A DNA stretch of 64,000 nucleotides from Chryseobacterium potabilaquae (GCF_902728265.1 NZ_CACVBR010000018.1:1-64000), one strand, 5' to 3'. Shown: positions 44,868 through 54,923, counted from the first letter of the stretch. Notes: generated from the letters alone by a model not told the origin. Made by a program: numbers and translations.

Positions 44868-45809
44868 TTATTTTAAATAAAGTTGCGCTGTAATAGCACC
44901 TACACCCCAAGAATTATCTTGTTCATTGATAATATTAAATCTATAATATACTGGTGTTGATGAAGACACAAATTGTTCTACATAGGCATTAAATTTATAA
45001 TGAACGATCAATGGCACATTAGATGTATTAGAAACAGTATCAATTATTTGTCCATTTATAATTTCAATATTAAGCAAATCTGATGGCAATACCTTTAAAG
45101 GGATTTTACTACCCCCTGTTACATTAGTGTATGTATTACCTCCATCTACAGATTTAGAAATTATAGTTCCTATATATGCCGATGGTTTTACTACTTCATC
45201 CGCCGGTCCTCCAGGGATATTATAATTAATAATTAATTTTGCATCAATTGAATTGGGTGGAATTTCAACGCTAAAATCAAATAAATTATTTGTATTACTA
45301 GTTGAAGTACCTGTAACAGAAAAATAAACTGAATTTTTAGCCTGTTCTGTAAATATATTTTCCAAAGAATATTTTGATGCTTCTTTAGTTTGTATATACT
45401 CCCATATTGGTGCTGATGGAGCTCCCGTATTTACAGCTAAGCCTTCCCTTATATCCTTTGTTACATCATTGGTAGTGTTGTAAATTATCAGCCCTTTAGA
45501 AGGAGAAGTAATGGTTGTAGCATCCAGCCTATCGGTTAATGCTATTCTGGGAACTAAAAGACCTTTGTTAGATGATTGTATATCTAATATACTTGATGCG
45601 TCAGGAAGATGAGTTCCTATACCAACAGCTCCTTTTTCCGTAATAATAAAATCATCTTTCGACTGACTTAGTGTTATGTTACCAGATGAAGGATTGTTTT
45701 TTAGAGGATCTACATGGAAAACTCCTTGAGGGTTGGTTGTATTTATTCCGACTCCATTTTGTGCAAAGCACATGGTCGCTGGGAATAAAATGGTAAAAAA
45801 TAATTTCAT
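44868..45809 (-). CDS. Secreted GVGINTTNPQG-type surface protein
   Basis: 313 residues with a signal peptide (LFFTILFPATMCFAQ). The mature start NGVGINTTNPQGVFHVDPLK, then GAVGIGTHLPDASSILDIQS, NKGLLVPRIALTDRLDATT and PSKGLIIYNTTND, is a layout found in many flavobacterial cell-surface proteins and tail-fibre-like proteins. The rest (~150-313) is beta-rich with no recognised domain. No T9SS sorting domain is present. Numerous paralogues usually exist in Chryseobacterium; function is unknown. Confidence 0.75.
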   Translation of the reverse strand: MKLFFTILFPATMCFAQNGVGINTTNPQGVFHVDPLKNNPSSGNITLSQSKDDFIITEKGAVGIGTHLPDASSILDIQSSNKGLLVPRIALTDRLDATTITSPSKGLIIYNTTNDVTKDIREGLAVNTGAPSAPIWEYIQTKEASKYSLENIFTEQAKNSVYFSVTGTSTSNTNNLFDFSVEIPPNSIDAKLIINYNIPGGPADEVVKPSAYIGTIISKSVDGGNTYTNVTGGSKIPLKVLPSDLLNIEIINGQIIDTVSNTSNVPLIVHYKFNAYVEQFVSSSTPVYYRFNIINEQDNSWGVGAITAQLYLK

Positions 45810-46140
45810 ATCATTTGAATTTTAACAAAACGAAGATATATTGATTTAACCTTTTTTGAAAAATAAATATAACTTAACGAGTTGTATTTCACTTAATTGG
45901 GATAATGTACATCAAATGAAGTATATTGTAGTAATAGCTACTACATCCTTTATTGCAAGCCTAGAAAGACTCTACCATAGAACTTTCCAATCAAAAAAAA
46001 TAGAATACAACTACACAATACTACATCATTAAATATTTAAAAGGAGAAAATATTTCTAAGTGGGATAATTAACATAATTGTGATATAACTTTAAAAAGCA
46101 TGTCAATTAAATATTACATTTCGATATAAGGGAGATATAT
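45810..46140. other. Intergenic region, short repeats
   Basis: 330 bases upstream of the surface-protein gene and downstream of bioA. Two near-identical words, TTGGGATAATGTACAT (~45897) and GTGGGATAATTAACAT (~46060), and the dyad TGTAGTAATAGCTACTACA (45927-45945) are visible. No gene seen. Confidence 0.45.
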
Positions 46141-47415
46141 TTAATTTTGAAATGCGTCTAAAACTTCCAGTATGTTCTGATAGATATATTCCAGTTCATT
46201 TGCCGTAATGCAATAGGGAGGAACGATATAGATTATATTCCCTAAAGGACGTATAATAATTCCTCGGGCTAAAAATTCTTTATAAAGAGTTTTTCCAATA
46301 TTATTAAAATATGATGTCCCTTCTTTTGTTATAATATCAAAGGCTATAATTGTTCCTATTTGACGTGGATTTTCAATGTATGTGATATCCTTAATTATAT
46401 CTAAAAACACAGAATGCCTTTCGCTTATAAGATGAATATTTTCTTGAGTCTTTTTCTCCAATAAAAGATCCATACTTGCCAAAGCAGCTGTACAAGCTAG
46501 AGGATTCGCCGTAAAGGAATGCCCATGAAATAATGCTTTGTATTGATTGTCAGATAAAAAGCTATTAAATATCTCATTCGAACAAGTCGTAATCCCCATT
46601 GGTAAAGTCCCTCCTGTTAGCCCTTTAGAAAAACACATAATATCTGGCATTTCAGATAAATAATCCGCAGCAAATAATTTACCTGTTCTTCCAAAACCTG
46701 TAAAGACTTCATCTTGAATCATTAGAATATTTTTATTCCTGCATATTTTCATTAATTCATTCAAATCATCAGGTTTATAGATAAGCATTCCGGCTGCTCC
46801 TTGCACTAATGGCTCATAAATAAAGCAGATGATATCATCTGCCCAATTATTAATTTTTAGTTGTAAACTTTCTATATTTTCTGAATTGGGAGTATCAATG
46901 AAAACAACTTCAAAAAGCATTTCAGCAAAGGGCTGTGTCCAAGCACTTCTTCCACTTACCGACATTGCTCCAAAGGTATCTCCATGATATGCATTTTTAA
47001 AAGCTAAAATTTTTCCCTTTTCTTTTCCATTATTATAAGCATATTGGATACACATTTTCAAAGCTACTTCTACAGCGGTTGAACCATTATCAGAATAAAA
47101 TGATTTTTTTTGATTTTTAGGCAGCAATTGTAATAATCTTTCTGAAAGCTCAATTGCCGGTTCATGAGTAAATCCAGCAAAAATAACTTGTTCCAGAGTA
47201 TTTAACTGTTCAAAAATACGTTCGGCAATATACGGATGAGAATGACCGTGTAAAGTTACCCACCATGAAGAAACTGCATCAATATACCTTTTCCCTTCGT
47301 CATCAAAAAGATAAACTCCCTTTCCCTTCATAATAGGAATAGCATCTTCTGCGGTTTTCATTTGTGTATAAGGATGCCAATTGACCGCTTTATCTCGTTT
47401 TTTTAAATAACTCAT
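46141..47415 (-). CDS. bioA: Adenosylmethionine-8-amino-7-oxononanoate aminotransferase (BioA)
   Basis: 424 residues, normal length. Converts 8-amino-7-oxononanoate (KAPA) to 7,8-diaminononanoate with S-adenosylmethionine as amino donor. Family features: WHPYTQMK near the N-terminus, SWWVTLHGHSHPYIAERIFE, KSFYSDNGSTAVEVALKM, YHGDTFGAMSVSGRS, IQDEVFTGFGRTGKLFA, SKGLTGGTLPMGITTC with the PLP lysine, and ALFHGHSFTANPLACTAAL. Last gene of the biotin operon, 33 bases after bioB. Confidence 0.96.
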   Translation of the reverse strand: MSYLKKRDKAVNWHPYTQMKTAEDAIPIMKGKGVYLFDDEGKRYIDAVSSWWVTLHGHSHPYIAERIFEQLNTLEQVIFAGFTHEPAIELSERLLQLLPKNQKKSFYSDNGSTAVEVALKMCIQYAYNNGKEKGKILAFKNAYHGDTFGAMSVSGRSAWTQPFAEMLFEVVFIDTPNSENIESLQLKINNWADDIICFIYEPLVQGAAGMLIYKPDDLNELMKICRNKNILMIQDEVFTGFGRTGKLFAADYLSEMPDIMCFSKGLTGGTLPMGITTCSNEIFNSFLSDNQYKALFHGHSFTANPLACTAALASMDLLLEKKTQENIHLISERHSVFLDIIKDITYIENPRQIGTIIAFDIITKEGTSYFNNIGKTLYKEFLARGIIIRPLGNIIYIVPPYCITANELEYIYQNILEVLDAFQN

Positions 47416-47448
47416 ACAATATAAAAGTCTAATTATCTTTAATTAATA

Positions 47449-48456
47449 TCACTTATCCTCACAACTACTCATTTCTGTAGTTTTATTTTCTTTTTTCATG
47501 GGTTTTAATCCTAACGTTGTGAACATTTGCATATCTTCACAAACGCCGGGATTAGGGGTTACCAATAAAGTTTCCCTTTCTCCCGTAAAAATCGAATTTG
47601 CACCTGCCATAAAGCACCAACCTTGTTCAAAATCAGTCATTTCAATTCTACCTGCACTTAATCGAATCATTGATGAAGGCATTATAATTCTAGCAACAGC
47701 AATCATTCTTATCATTTCCCAAGTATCAACTTTTGCGTTATTTTCCAGAGGTGTTCCTTCTACCCTTGCCAAAGCATTAATAGGAACAGATTCCGGGTGT
47801 TCGGGCATCGTCGCTAAAGTCAAAAGCATTGAAATTCTATCTGTATGAGTTTCCCCAAGTCCAATGATTCCTCCTGAGCATACTGTAATTCCTGCTTTTC
47901 TTACATTATTTATAGTATTGATCCTGTTGTCAAAAGTTCTTGTGGATATAATTTCTTCATAGTACTGTTCTGAAGTATCCAAATTATGGTTATAGGCGTA
48001 TAACCCAGCTTCTTGAAGACGCATAGCTTGTTCTTCTGTTAACATTCCTAAAGTACAGCACACCTCCATTCCTATTTCATTAACTCCTTTTACCATATCA
48101 ATAACCCGATCAAAATCTCTATTATTCCGAACCTCTCTCCATGCGGCAGCCATACAAAAACGGGAAGATCCACTTTCTTTTGCCTTTTGGGCATGCTCTA
48201 TTACTTTTTCTGTTGAAAGCAAAGCTTGAACTTTAATATCTGTATGATATCGTGCTGCTTGTCCGCAATAGGAACAATCTTCCGGACAGCCACCTGTTTT
48301 TATTGATAATAAAGTAGATATTTGTATTTCTTCCGGATTATGCCATTCTCTATGCACAGTGGCGGCCTTATATATAAGTTCCAAAAGAGGAAGATTATAA
48401 ACCTCCTCCACTTCTTCTTTACTCCAGTTGTTTCTTAGCTCTATTCTTGTATTCAT
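47449..48456 (-). CDS. bioB: Biotin synthase (BioB)
   Basis: 335 residues, radical-SAM enzyme that inserts sulfur into dethiobiotin. The cluster motif C-x-x-x-C-x-x-C is in [18 protein letters not shown]; further landmarks are [72 protein letters not shown] and [13 protein letters not shown] with the conserved arginine of the [2Fe-2S] site. Its start overlaps the end of bioD by 38 bases; the N-terminus [15 protein letters not shown] is the normal one, so the overlap is real. Confidence 0.97.
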   Translation of the reverse strand: MNTRIELRNNWSKEEVEEVYNLPLLELIYKAATVHREWHNPEEIQISTLLSIKTGGCPEDCSYCGQAARYHTDIKVQALLSTEKVIEHAQKAKESGSSRFCMAAAWREVRNNRDFDRVIDMVKGVNEIGMEVCCTLGMLTEEQAMRLQEAGLYAYNHNLDTSEQYYEEIISTRTFDNRINTINNVRKAGITVCSGGIIGLGETHTDRISMLLTLATMPEHPESVPINALARVEGTPLENNAKVDTWEMIRMIAVARIIMPSSMIRLSAGRIEMTDFEQGWCFMAGANSIFTGERETLLVTPNPGVCEDMQMFTTLGLKPMKKENKTTEMSSCEDK

Positions 48457-49066
48457 GATCCTTAATTTTTATTTTTTTTGTTATACATTCTATATCTTTT
48501 CTTGTTAAAGATTCGATCTCAGGAATGTTAATGATTTTGGTTTCTTTATTGATATTTTTACGAATTACTCTCTCTGTATCTTCAGGGAAATCTCCATTGA
48601 AAATCACATATTCTAGCTTAATTTTTTTTTGTTTTAAAGCTAAAATTGATAATAAACTATGATTAATGCATCCCAGATAATTCCTTATAACCATAACAAC
48701 CGGAATATTTAATTTTACAATAAGATCAATCATAAATTCATTATCAGAAAGAGGCACCATCAGCCCTCCAGCCCCTTCTACAATAATGTGATTTGACGAT
48801 TTTGGTAGTTGAAAATCATCTATTTTAATAGAAATATTTTCTTCCGATGCAGATTGATGAGGGGATGCAGCAAGTACCAAACGATACGTTTCCGGATGGC
48901 AAATAGTCTGTTCACCCACCCAATCTTTAATTTTCATACTATCAGTGTAATGAAGATCACCTGATTGAATGGGTTTCCAGTAATCTGCTTTAAAATAGGT
49001 TGTTAAAATGGCTGAGCATACTGTTTTCCCGATCTCAGTTCCAATTCCTGTTATAAATAAGTTCAT
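48419..49066 (-). CDS. bioD: Dethiobiotin synthetase (BioD)
   Basis: 215 residues. ATP-dependent carboxylation and ring closure of diaminononanoate. P-loop-like N-terminus [25 protein letters not shown], and [18 protein letters not shown] (the E-G-A-G-G motif) are all present. Overlaps bioB by 38 bases and follows bioF by two bases, so translation is coupled along the operon. Confidence 0.95.
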   Translation of the reverse strand: MNLFITGIGTEIGKTVCSAILTTYFKADYWKPIQSGDLHYTDSMKIKDWVGEQTICHPETYRLVLAASPHQSASEENISIKIDDFQLPKSSNHIIVEGAGGLMVPLSDNEFMIDLIVKLNIPVVMVIRNYLGCINHSLLSILALKQKKIKLEYVIFNGDFPEDTERVIRKNINKETKIINIPEIESLTRKDIECITKKIKIKDHEYKNRAKKQLE

Positions 49067-49068
49067 CT

Positions 49069-50193
49069 CTACTCATTTTTATCATTAAATTCTTCTATGA
49101 TTTGGGTTAATTTTACAATTTCTTGTGCGGTATTAAAGCTATGCAGACAAATACGAAGTCTTTCTGTTCCTGTTTTTACAGTCGGACTGAAAACTGCATA
49201 AGTTAACATCCCGTTTTCAAATAAAATTTCTTTTAAATTCCTTAAGCGATTATTCTCCGGAATTAAGATAGCTTGAATAGGACTCTTTTCAGATGATGCA
49301 TACCTTAAATTTTGCTTTCTGAAAATTTTAATGTTTTCTTGCAGATCCATTGCTAACTGATGATTTTGTTTTAAAAATTCATATCCTTCTTTTATACTCA
49401 TCCATAGAAAGTCATGAGAAGAAGTGGTATAAATAAAGGGACTAGCAAAATTGATAAGATAAGATCTAATTGTTTTATTACATAAAATGGCGGCCCCATG
49501 CGTACCTAAGGCCTTTCCATAAGTAACCACTACTGCCATTACTTTGTCATGCAATCGAAACTTTTCTATCATGCCATACCCAAAAACACCAAAAGCATGT
49601 GCTTCATCTACAATCAGATTAGCATTATATTTTTCTGTTATTTGTACGATCTCTTCTATCGGTGCAATGTCTCCATCCATAGAATAAAGGGTCTCAATAG
49701 CTACATAACAACCCCCTTTCTGCCTTTTCAAAATATCTTCAAGGTCTTGTAGATCATTATGTTTAAACTTTATTTTTTTAGCATTTGACAATCTGCATCC
49801 ATCATGTACCGAACGATGAATCTGCTCATCCATAATAAGAGTATCATGACGATTTAATAGTGTAGAGAATAAAGATAAATTAGCATTGTATCCCGAAGAA
49901 AAAAGTAAAGCGCAAGGAAATTGATGTTCTTTAGCAATATAATCTTCTGTTTCAGAAACTATTATACTGTGTCCACTAATAAGCCTAGATCCTGTACTTC
50001 CCGTTAGCAATCTAGGATTTTCAGAAATCTTTCCTAATAATCTATTTTGAAAACTCCTATTCCCTGCCAATCCTAAATAATCATTAGAATAAAAATCAAT
50101 TTCCTGGGTTTGAGGCCTTAATACTCTTAAAGTTCCTTCTTGCTTCCTTTTTTCAAGTGATTTCCTCCAATTATTCAATTGATTATTGAGCAT
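49069..50193 (-). CDS. bioF: 8-amino-7-oxononanoate synthase (BioF)
   Basis: 374 residues, alpha-oxoamine synthase that condenses a pimeloyl thioester with L-alanine. Motifs: DFYSNDYLGLAGNRSFQ, TGSTGSRLISGHS, ALLFSSGYNANLSLFSTL, MDEQIHRSVHDGCRLS, LIVDEAHAFGVFGYGM and VVTYGKALGTHGAAIL with the PLP lysine. The start overlaps the preceding diiron-protein gene by 11 bases. Some members of the family are serine palmitoyltransferase-like, but the bio context decides here. Confidence 0.95.
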   Translation of the reverse strand: MLNNQLNNWRKSLEKRKQEGTLRVLRPQTQEIDFYSNDYLGLAGNRSFQNRLLGKISENPRLLTGSTGSRLISGHSIIVSETEDYIAKEHQFPCALLFSSGYNANLSLFSTLLNRHDTLIMDEQIHRSVHDGCRLSNAKKIKFKHNDLQDLEDILKRQKGGCYVAIETLYSMDGDIAPIEEIVQITEKYNANLIVDEAHAFGVFGYGMIEKFRLHDKVMAVVVTYGKALGTHGAAILCNKTIRSYLINFASPFIYTTSSHDFLWMSIKEGYEFLKQNHQLAMDLQENIKIFRKQNLRYASSEKSPIQAILIPENNRLRNLKEILFENGMLTYAVFSPTVKTGTERLRICLHSFNTAQEIVKLTQIIEEFNDKNE

Positions 50194-50809
50194 AGCAGTC
50201 TTGTTCTACTTCTTTAGAAATAGCCGTTATCCATTGTGTGTGAAGTTCTTCTTCAATTTTCAAAATTTCTTCCGCATAGTATTTCCAATTTTTTGAAAAA
50301 GTCGTTAACTGGCTGATCATTTCTTCCAAATGCCCCTCCTCTTCCAATATAATTGATTTTACCATTATTTTTGAAGAGGTTTCCGTAAGAACTTTCTGAT
50401 ATATAGGATAAAGTACATCTGCACGAACTTCTATGGCATACGTCACAAAAAGATAAGCGGCAAATTTCATTTCTTCTTTGGTCATAGTAAAAACAGATTG
50501 GAGATATTTGCATGTTTTGATATCCAAAGAATTAAGATACTGTCTTGTTGCAACTGATGCTAATAATTCATGATCCGAATAAGTAGTACATACTTGAGTA
50601 TTTATTTTCCCAATTTGTTTCTTGAGATAGTAAGCATGGCGATGCTCTTCTGCTGCATGTTTTAATTGTATAATTTCCACCTTGGTAAGACTTTCACAAG
50701 CCGAAATTTTTCTTGCTCCTGCATTTTCCATATAAGAAAGAGTATTGAGCCATTTGGCATGCATATTATTATCATGAACAATTTGCTGTAAAATAGTATA
50801 CAATTCCAT
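50183..50809 (-). CDS. Ferritin-like diiron protein heading the biotin operon
   Basis: 208 residues, all-helical, no export signal. Spacing of carboxylates and histidines fits a four-helix diiron site: E28, E55-x-x-H58 (in AAEEHRHAYY), E127 (in YAIEVRADVL) and E157-x-x-H160 (in LEEEGHLEEM), the E / ExxH / E / ExxH pattern of ferritin-like oxygenases and desaturase relatives. It is the first gene of the bio operon and overlaps bioF by 11 bases. The operon lacks bioC, bioH and other known pimeloyl-forming genes, so this protein may help make or release the pimeloyl thioester; that is inference. It could instead be an iron-storage or stress ferritin-like protein placed by chance. Family name not recognised. 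Confidence 0.75.
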   Translation of the reverse strand: MELYTILQQIVHDNNMHAKWLNTLSYMENAGARKISACESLTKVEIIQLKHAAEEHRHAYYLKKQIGKINTQVCTTYSDHELLASVATRQYLNSLDIKTCKYLQSVFTMTKEEMKFAAYLFVTYAIEVRADVLYPIYQKVLTETSSKIMVKSIILEEEGHLEEMISQLTTFSKNWKYYAEEILKIEEELHTQWITAISKEVEQDCYAQ

Positions 50810-50826
50810 ATTTATTATTTTATGGC

Positions 50827-50864
50827 CAAAAGTAGTATATTGCCGGATGGTTACATAGTGCCAG
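50827..50864. promoter_or_regulatory. Shared bio/MocR promoter region with direct repeat
   Basis: On the minus strand TACTTTTG (50834-50827) fits the -7 element for the bio operon. TGCCGG (50841-50846) and TGCCAG (50859-50864) are a direct repeat 18 bases apart within the 65-base gap between the two divergent genes; MocR-type regulators often bind direct repeats next to their own gene. Confidence 0.45.
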
Positions 50865-50874
50865 TTTATAGATT

Positions 50875-52356
50875 ATGAATAGTCCGGTTGAAATTCCTTA
50901 TAAAAGTTTTATTGTAATTGATAGAAAATCAGAGGCTACAATTTACATGCAAATAACCAATCAGTTGATCAATGCAATTCATAGAGGCTTTTTACCTTTT
51001 GGAACTAAACTTCCGGGGACTAGAACATTAAGTAAAATTTTAAATGTTCATAGAAATACAATGATTGCTGCTTATGATGAATTACTTGCACAAGGCTGGA
51101 TAGAAAGCTATCCTAATAAAGGCACTTTTGTTATAGGAAAAAATACACAAAATAATTCGGAAATAGAAAGTTTTAATCAAGAAAATCTTACCCACTATCC
51201 TAAAAAAACAGGATTTCATTTTAAGATATCAAATATTCTTGATAATCCTTTTGAATACTCAAATTGTGAATTTATTTTTAATGATGGTATTCCTGATATC
51301 CGCTTAGCTCAAATTGATCAACATTCAAAAATTTACACTTCTACACTTAAAAGAAGAACACATAAACTAAAACACTATAATCATGACGGAAGTGAATTCT
51401 TTAAGGAAAACCTTTCACAATATTTGAATTTATCACGAGGTTTACCTATTACAACACACAATCTACTCATTACCCGGAGTACAGAAATGAGTATGTACAT
51501 CGTATCAGAAATTTTATTATCCGAAGGTGATACTGTAGTCGTAGGAGAATTAAGTTATTTTTCTGTGAATATGATTTTTCAAAATAAAGGAGTTAAAATT
51601 ATTACAATTCCAGTCGATAAAGAAGGGATTGATGTGGATGCACTTAAAAACCTTTGTAAAAAACAAAAAATTAGAGTGTTATATATTACGCCCCATCACC
51701 ACTATCCTACTACAGTTACGTTAACTGCACAAAGACGATTAGAGCTTTTGAATCTTGCCAATGAATATGGATTTATAATTCTTGAAGATGATTATGATTA
51801 CGAATTTAATTATGATAAAAGTCCTATTCTTCCACTTGCTAGTGCAGATACTCATGGAATGGTTATCTATATAGGTTCTTTTGGAAAATCTTTAGCGCCC
51901 GGTTTTCGTACGGGTTTTATTGTCGCTCCGGAAAATGTAATGATTGAAATGAGAAAATATCTAGGTATTATTGATAGACAAGGAGATATTCTAATGGAAC
52001 ATGTTCTAGGCGAAATGATAGCAGAGGGAGAAATTAATCGTTATTTAAAAAAGTCTTTAAAAGTATATAAAGAAAGACGTAATCATTTTACCCGGTTATT
52101 TGAAGATAGTTTAGGTGAATTTGTAGAATTTGAAATACCTAGTGGAGGGCTTGCCATTTGGATAGAATGGAAAGTTCCCATCAACTTACTTAAGCTAAGC
52201 AAAAAATGTAATGAAAATAATTTATTTATTCCTAAAACCCTACTTTATCAAACTAAAGACCATACTGCAATGAGATTAGGCTTCGGAAGTTTGAATTTCA
52301 ATGAAATAGAAAAAAGCATTGATATTTTTTCGAAAAACTCAAAATTGATTCTCTGA
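50875..52356 (+). CDS. MocR-type (GntR/aminotransferase) transcriptional regulator
   Basis: 493 residues. N-terminal GntR winged helix (IYMQITNQLINAIHRGFLPF, KLPGTRTLSKILNVHRNTMI, YDELLAQGWIESYPNKGTFV), a ~60-residue linker, then a fold-type I aminotransferase-like domain (~170-490) with ILEDDYDYEFNYDKSPI and YIGSFGKSLAPGFRTGFIVA, in which the PLP lysine is retained. Family members such as PdxR and GabR sense PLP-linked ligands. Being 65 bases from and divergent to the biotin operon, which contains two PLP enzymes, it is the best local candidate for regulating that operon; the evidence is positional only. Confidence 0.9.
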   Translation: MNSPVEIPYKSFIVIDRKSEATIYMQITNQLINAIHRGFLPFGTKLPGTRTLSKILNVHRNTMIAAYDELLAQGWIESYPNKGTFVIGKNTQNNSEIESFNQENLTHYPKKTGFHFKISNILDNPFEYSNCEFIFNDGIPDIRLAQIDQHSKIYTSTLKRRTHKLKHYNHDGSEFFKENLSQYLNLSRGLPITTHNLLITRSTEMSMYIVSEILLSEGDTVVVGELSYFSVNMIFQNKGVKIITIPVDKEGIDVDALKNLCKKQKIRVLYITPHHHYPTTVTLTAQRRLELLNLANEYGFIILEDDYDYEFNYDKSPILPLASADTHGMVIYIGSFGKSLAPGFRTGFIVAPENVMIEMRKYLGIIDRQGDILMEHVLGEMIAEGEINRYLKKSLKVYKERRNHFTRLFEDSLGEFVEFEIPSGGLAIWIEWKVPINLLKLSKKCNENNLFIPKTLLYQTKDHTAMRLGFGSLNFNEIEKSIDIFSKNSKLIL

Positions 52357-52591
52357 TCATCATTAAAAAAAATGTTTTTGGAAAATATTCCATTTAAACT
52401 CAATTTATTTTAAAAATATCACATTATTAAAATTTTATTAAAAATTTATCTTTATTTTTTAATCATATTTTTATTATTTTACCTTCTTAAAAAGATTGTA
52501 TTTAACCATATACAGGGCCGATCAATCGATTGCACTTAAGCAATTTAATTTTTAGAAATCACAAATATTTGAGTTATATGATAAATATCAT

Positions 52592-52648
52592 TTTGATACT
52601 TTGTGAGATAAAAAACTATATTTGCTAAATTATTTTTAATTGTTCTAA
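52592..52648 (+). promoter_or_regulatory. Promoter and candidate operator of the siderophore operon
   Basis: TTTG (52592-52595), 21 bases, then TATATTTG (52617-52624) gives a full Bacteroidota promoter. Just past the expected transcription start lies TAATTGTTCTAA (52637-52648), the reverse complement of the TTAGAACAATTA repeats near the lrp gene, four bases before the receptor ATG. A protein bound there would block transcription. Confidence 0.6.
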
Positions 52649-52652
52649 ATAA

Positions 52653-54881
52653 ATGAATAAACAATATGTGCTTTCAATCAGCTTATTAGCAAGTTTCGTG
52701 ACTTCTATTTCTGCCCAAACAAAGAAAGATACTGTTAATACTCAAAATATTAATGAAATTGTTATGGTATCTTCTCGTTCTCCAAAACAAATTAGTGATA
52801 TCCCTGGAACCGTTTGGGTTATAAGTAAAGAGGAACTTCAAATGCAGATTAAAGGAGGTTCCGGATTGAAAGAAGTATTGGGAAATATGATTCCCGGATT
52901 TGACTTTGGAAATCAAGGAAGAACAAATTTTGCTCAAAATATGCGTGGAAGAAATGTTCTTGTCATGATCAATGGAGTTTCTTTAAACAGTACCAGAGCT
53001 TCAAGCCGACAATTTGACTCTATTGATCCTTTCAATATTGAAAAAATTGAAGTCCTTTCTGGTGCCTCATCAATATATGGAGGTGATTCTACAGGAGGAA
53101 TAATTAATATCATTACAAAAAAACCAACCTCAAATGCGCTGGCCTTTGAAACATTAGTTGGATTGAAAACGGGATTTCATAAAGATGATTTAGACAAAAG
53201 AATTGCTCAGTCAATTCAAGGAGGAAATGATGCGATAAAATTTAGATTGGGAGCTGCTTTTACTCAAAATGAAGGAGCATTTGATCCAAGTGGAAATCAA
53301 ATAATTACGGATGTAAAACAAGCTGATTTTCAATACAACAGATCTATTGATCTTTTGGGAAGTATGACAGCAAAAATAGCCTCAAACCAAGACTTAAGTT
53401 TAGATTTACAATATTATAATGCAAAGGTTAGGAATAAAAAATGGTTGTCTTTTGGACAAAATTTTGCCGGTTTTACTACAAAAAACCCTGATTTAATCAA
53501 TGTAATGGGTGGAGCTGATTCAGATGTAGTACCTCGTACAGAGCGTTTCATGGCTAATATCCAGTATAGTATTCGAAATATTTTAGGAAATCAAAATGCA
53601 ATCTTACAAGCGTATGGGAGAAAAGAAAATATTGATTTCGGAGCCTCTTTCGCCGAAGTTCCTAAGCCACCTGCAGGAATTACACTTCCTATATTCCTTT
53701 CTTCAGCCAGAGGAAATACTGACATTTATGGTGTAAAAGCAGTACTCAATAAAAAATGGAAATCATTTAGTTTTACCTATGGAATGGATTCTGATGTGGA
53801 GAAATTCAAAGGGGATCAAGCTCTATTCAATCCGGAAATAAGCAGTGCATCAGGAGGCTTAATTAATAAAACTGATGGTTTTGTAGGAAGATATCCCAAT
53901 ACTAAAATATTTACTTTGTCAGGTTTTATGCAGGCAGAATGGAATATTACGAATAAATTTATTCTTTCCGGAGGAATCAGACAACAATTCATCAATATAA
54001 AACTGGATGACTTTGTAGGTTTTAAAGAACAAGTATATATGCATTTCGGATATGGCAATTCTGCAGATGCAGTAAAAGGAGGTAAAAATAATTATGACGT
54101 TACATTACTTAATGCTAGTTTATTATATAAAATTACTCCAACTTGGCAAACTTGGCTTGGGTTTTCTCAAGGATTTGCTGTTCCTGATGCTGCAAAAACA
54201 TATGGATTTGGGAAATATGAATTAGCAAATAATCACTGGAACCTCCTCAATAGCATCAATATTGCCGAACAACCATTAAGTGGTATTAAAACTAATCAAT
54301 TGGAATTAGGTTTTAGAAATAATAGAAGCTCTGAAACCGGAATATCGGCTCAAGGATCATTTTTTTACTCTCTTTCGGATAAGACCTTAAAAATTGACAA
54401 TGTGGCATTTACTATTTCTCTACTTGACCAAAAATTAAGAAACTATGGTTTTGAAGGTGCCTTAACCTACCGCTTTTCTAAAGGATTAGAATTAGGAGGA
54501 AATATCTTACTCGTAAAATCTGAAACGGATACCAATGAGGGTTGGAAAAATCAGTCCGTATACACCACCAATCCTTCCAAGTTTACGGTTTTTACAGGAT
54601 GGAATACCAACAGATTTTCTTTAAAGCTACAGATGCAAAACGCTATGAATTATACAGACCTAGCAGATATGAAAATAAGTGGTTATGCTCTATTTGATTT
54701 CATTGGTGATGTAAAATTAAATAAAGGAACGATCAATTTTGGGGTTCAAAATCTTTTCAATAAACAATATACAACAATATGGGGACAACGCTCTGTATTT
54801 TTTTACGGAGAACCTCAAAAAGCATATGCATATCAAGGGAGAGGAACCACTTTCTCTATAGGTTATACGATCAATTATTAA
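52653..54881 (+). CDS. TonB-dependent ferric-siderophore receptor (IutA-like)
   Basis: 742 residues: signal peptide (VLSISLLASFVTSISAQ), a TonB-box-like NEIVMVSS, plug domain (ISDIPGTVWVISKEELQMQI, NMRGRNVLVMINGVSLNSTR, RQFDSIDPFNIEKIEVLSG, SSIYGGDSTGGIINIITKKP) and a barrel of repeated beta strands ending GTTFSIGYTINY with the terminal aromatic residue of outer-membrane proteins. The RGRNVLVMINGVSLNSTRAS segment recalls IutA-type hydroxamate receptors. It heads an operon with the biosynthetic genes (42-base gap), so it most likely imports the siderophore made by them. Confidence 0.92.
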   Translation: MNKQYVLSISLLASFVTSISAQTKKDTVNTQNINEIVMVSSRSPKQISDIPGTVWVISKEELQMQIKGGSGLKEVLGNMIPGFDFGNQGRTNFAQNMRGRNVLVMINGVSLNSTRASSRQFDSIDPFNIEKIEVLSGASSIYGGDSTGGIINIITKKPTSNALAFETLVGLKTGFHKDDLDKRIAQSIQGGNDAIKFRLGAAFTQNEGAFDPSGNQIITDVKQADFQYNRSIDLLGSMTAKIASNQDLSLDLQYYNAKVRNKKWLSFGQNFAGFTTKNPDLINVMGGADSDVVPRTERFMANIQYSIRNILGNQNAILQAYGRKENIDFGASFAEVPKPPAGITLPIFLSSARGNTDIYGVKAVLNKKWKSFSFTYGMDSDVEKFKGDQALFNPEISSASGGLINKTDGFVGRYPNTKIFTLSGFMQAEWNITNKFILSGGIRQQFINIKLDDFVGFKEQVYMHFGYGNSADAVKGGKNNYDVTLLNASLLYKITPTWQTWLGFSQGFAVPDAAKTYGFGKYELANNHWNLLNSINIAEQPLSGIKTNQLELGFRNNRSSETGISAQGSFFYSLSDKTLKIDNVAFTISLLDQKLRNYGFEGALTYRFSKGLELGGNILLVKSETDTNEGWKNQSVYTTNPSKFTVFTGWNTNRFSLKLQMQNAMNYTDLADMKISGYALFDFIGDVKLNKGTINFGVQNLFNKQYTTIWGQRSVFFYGEPQKAYAYQGRGTTFSIGYTINY

Positions 54882-54923
54882 GCAAGAATATATTTACAAC
54901 TAGAAAAGAACACAAATATTTAA

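Noticed and set aside
47498..47848. Open frame of 116 codons on the plus strand
   Set aside because: Antisense to bioB, whose protein sequence is unmistakable.
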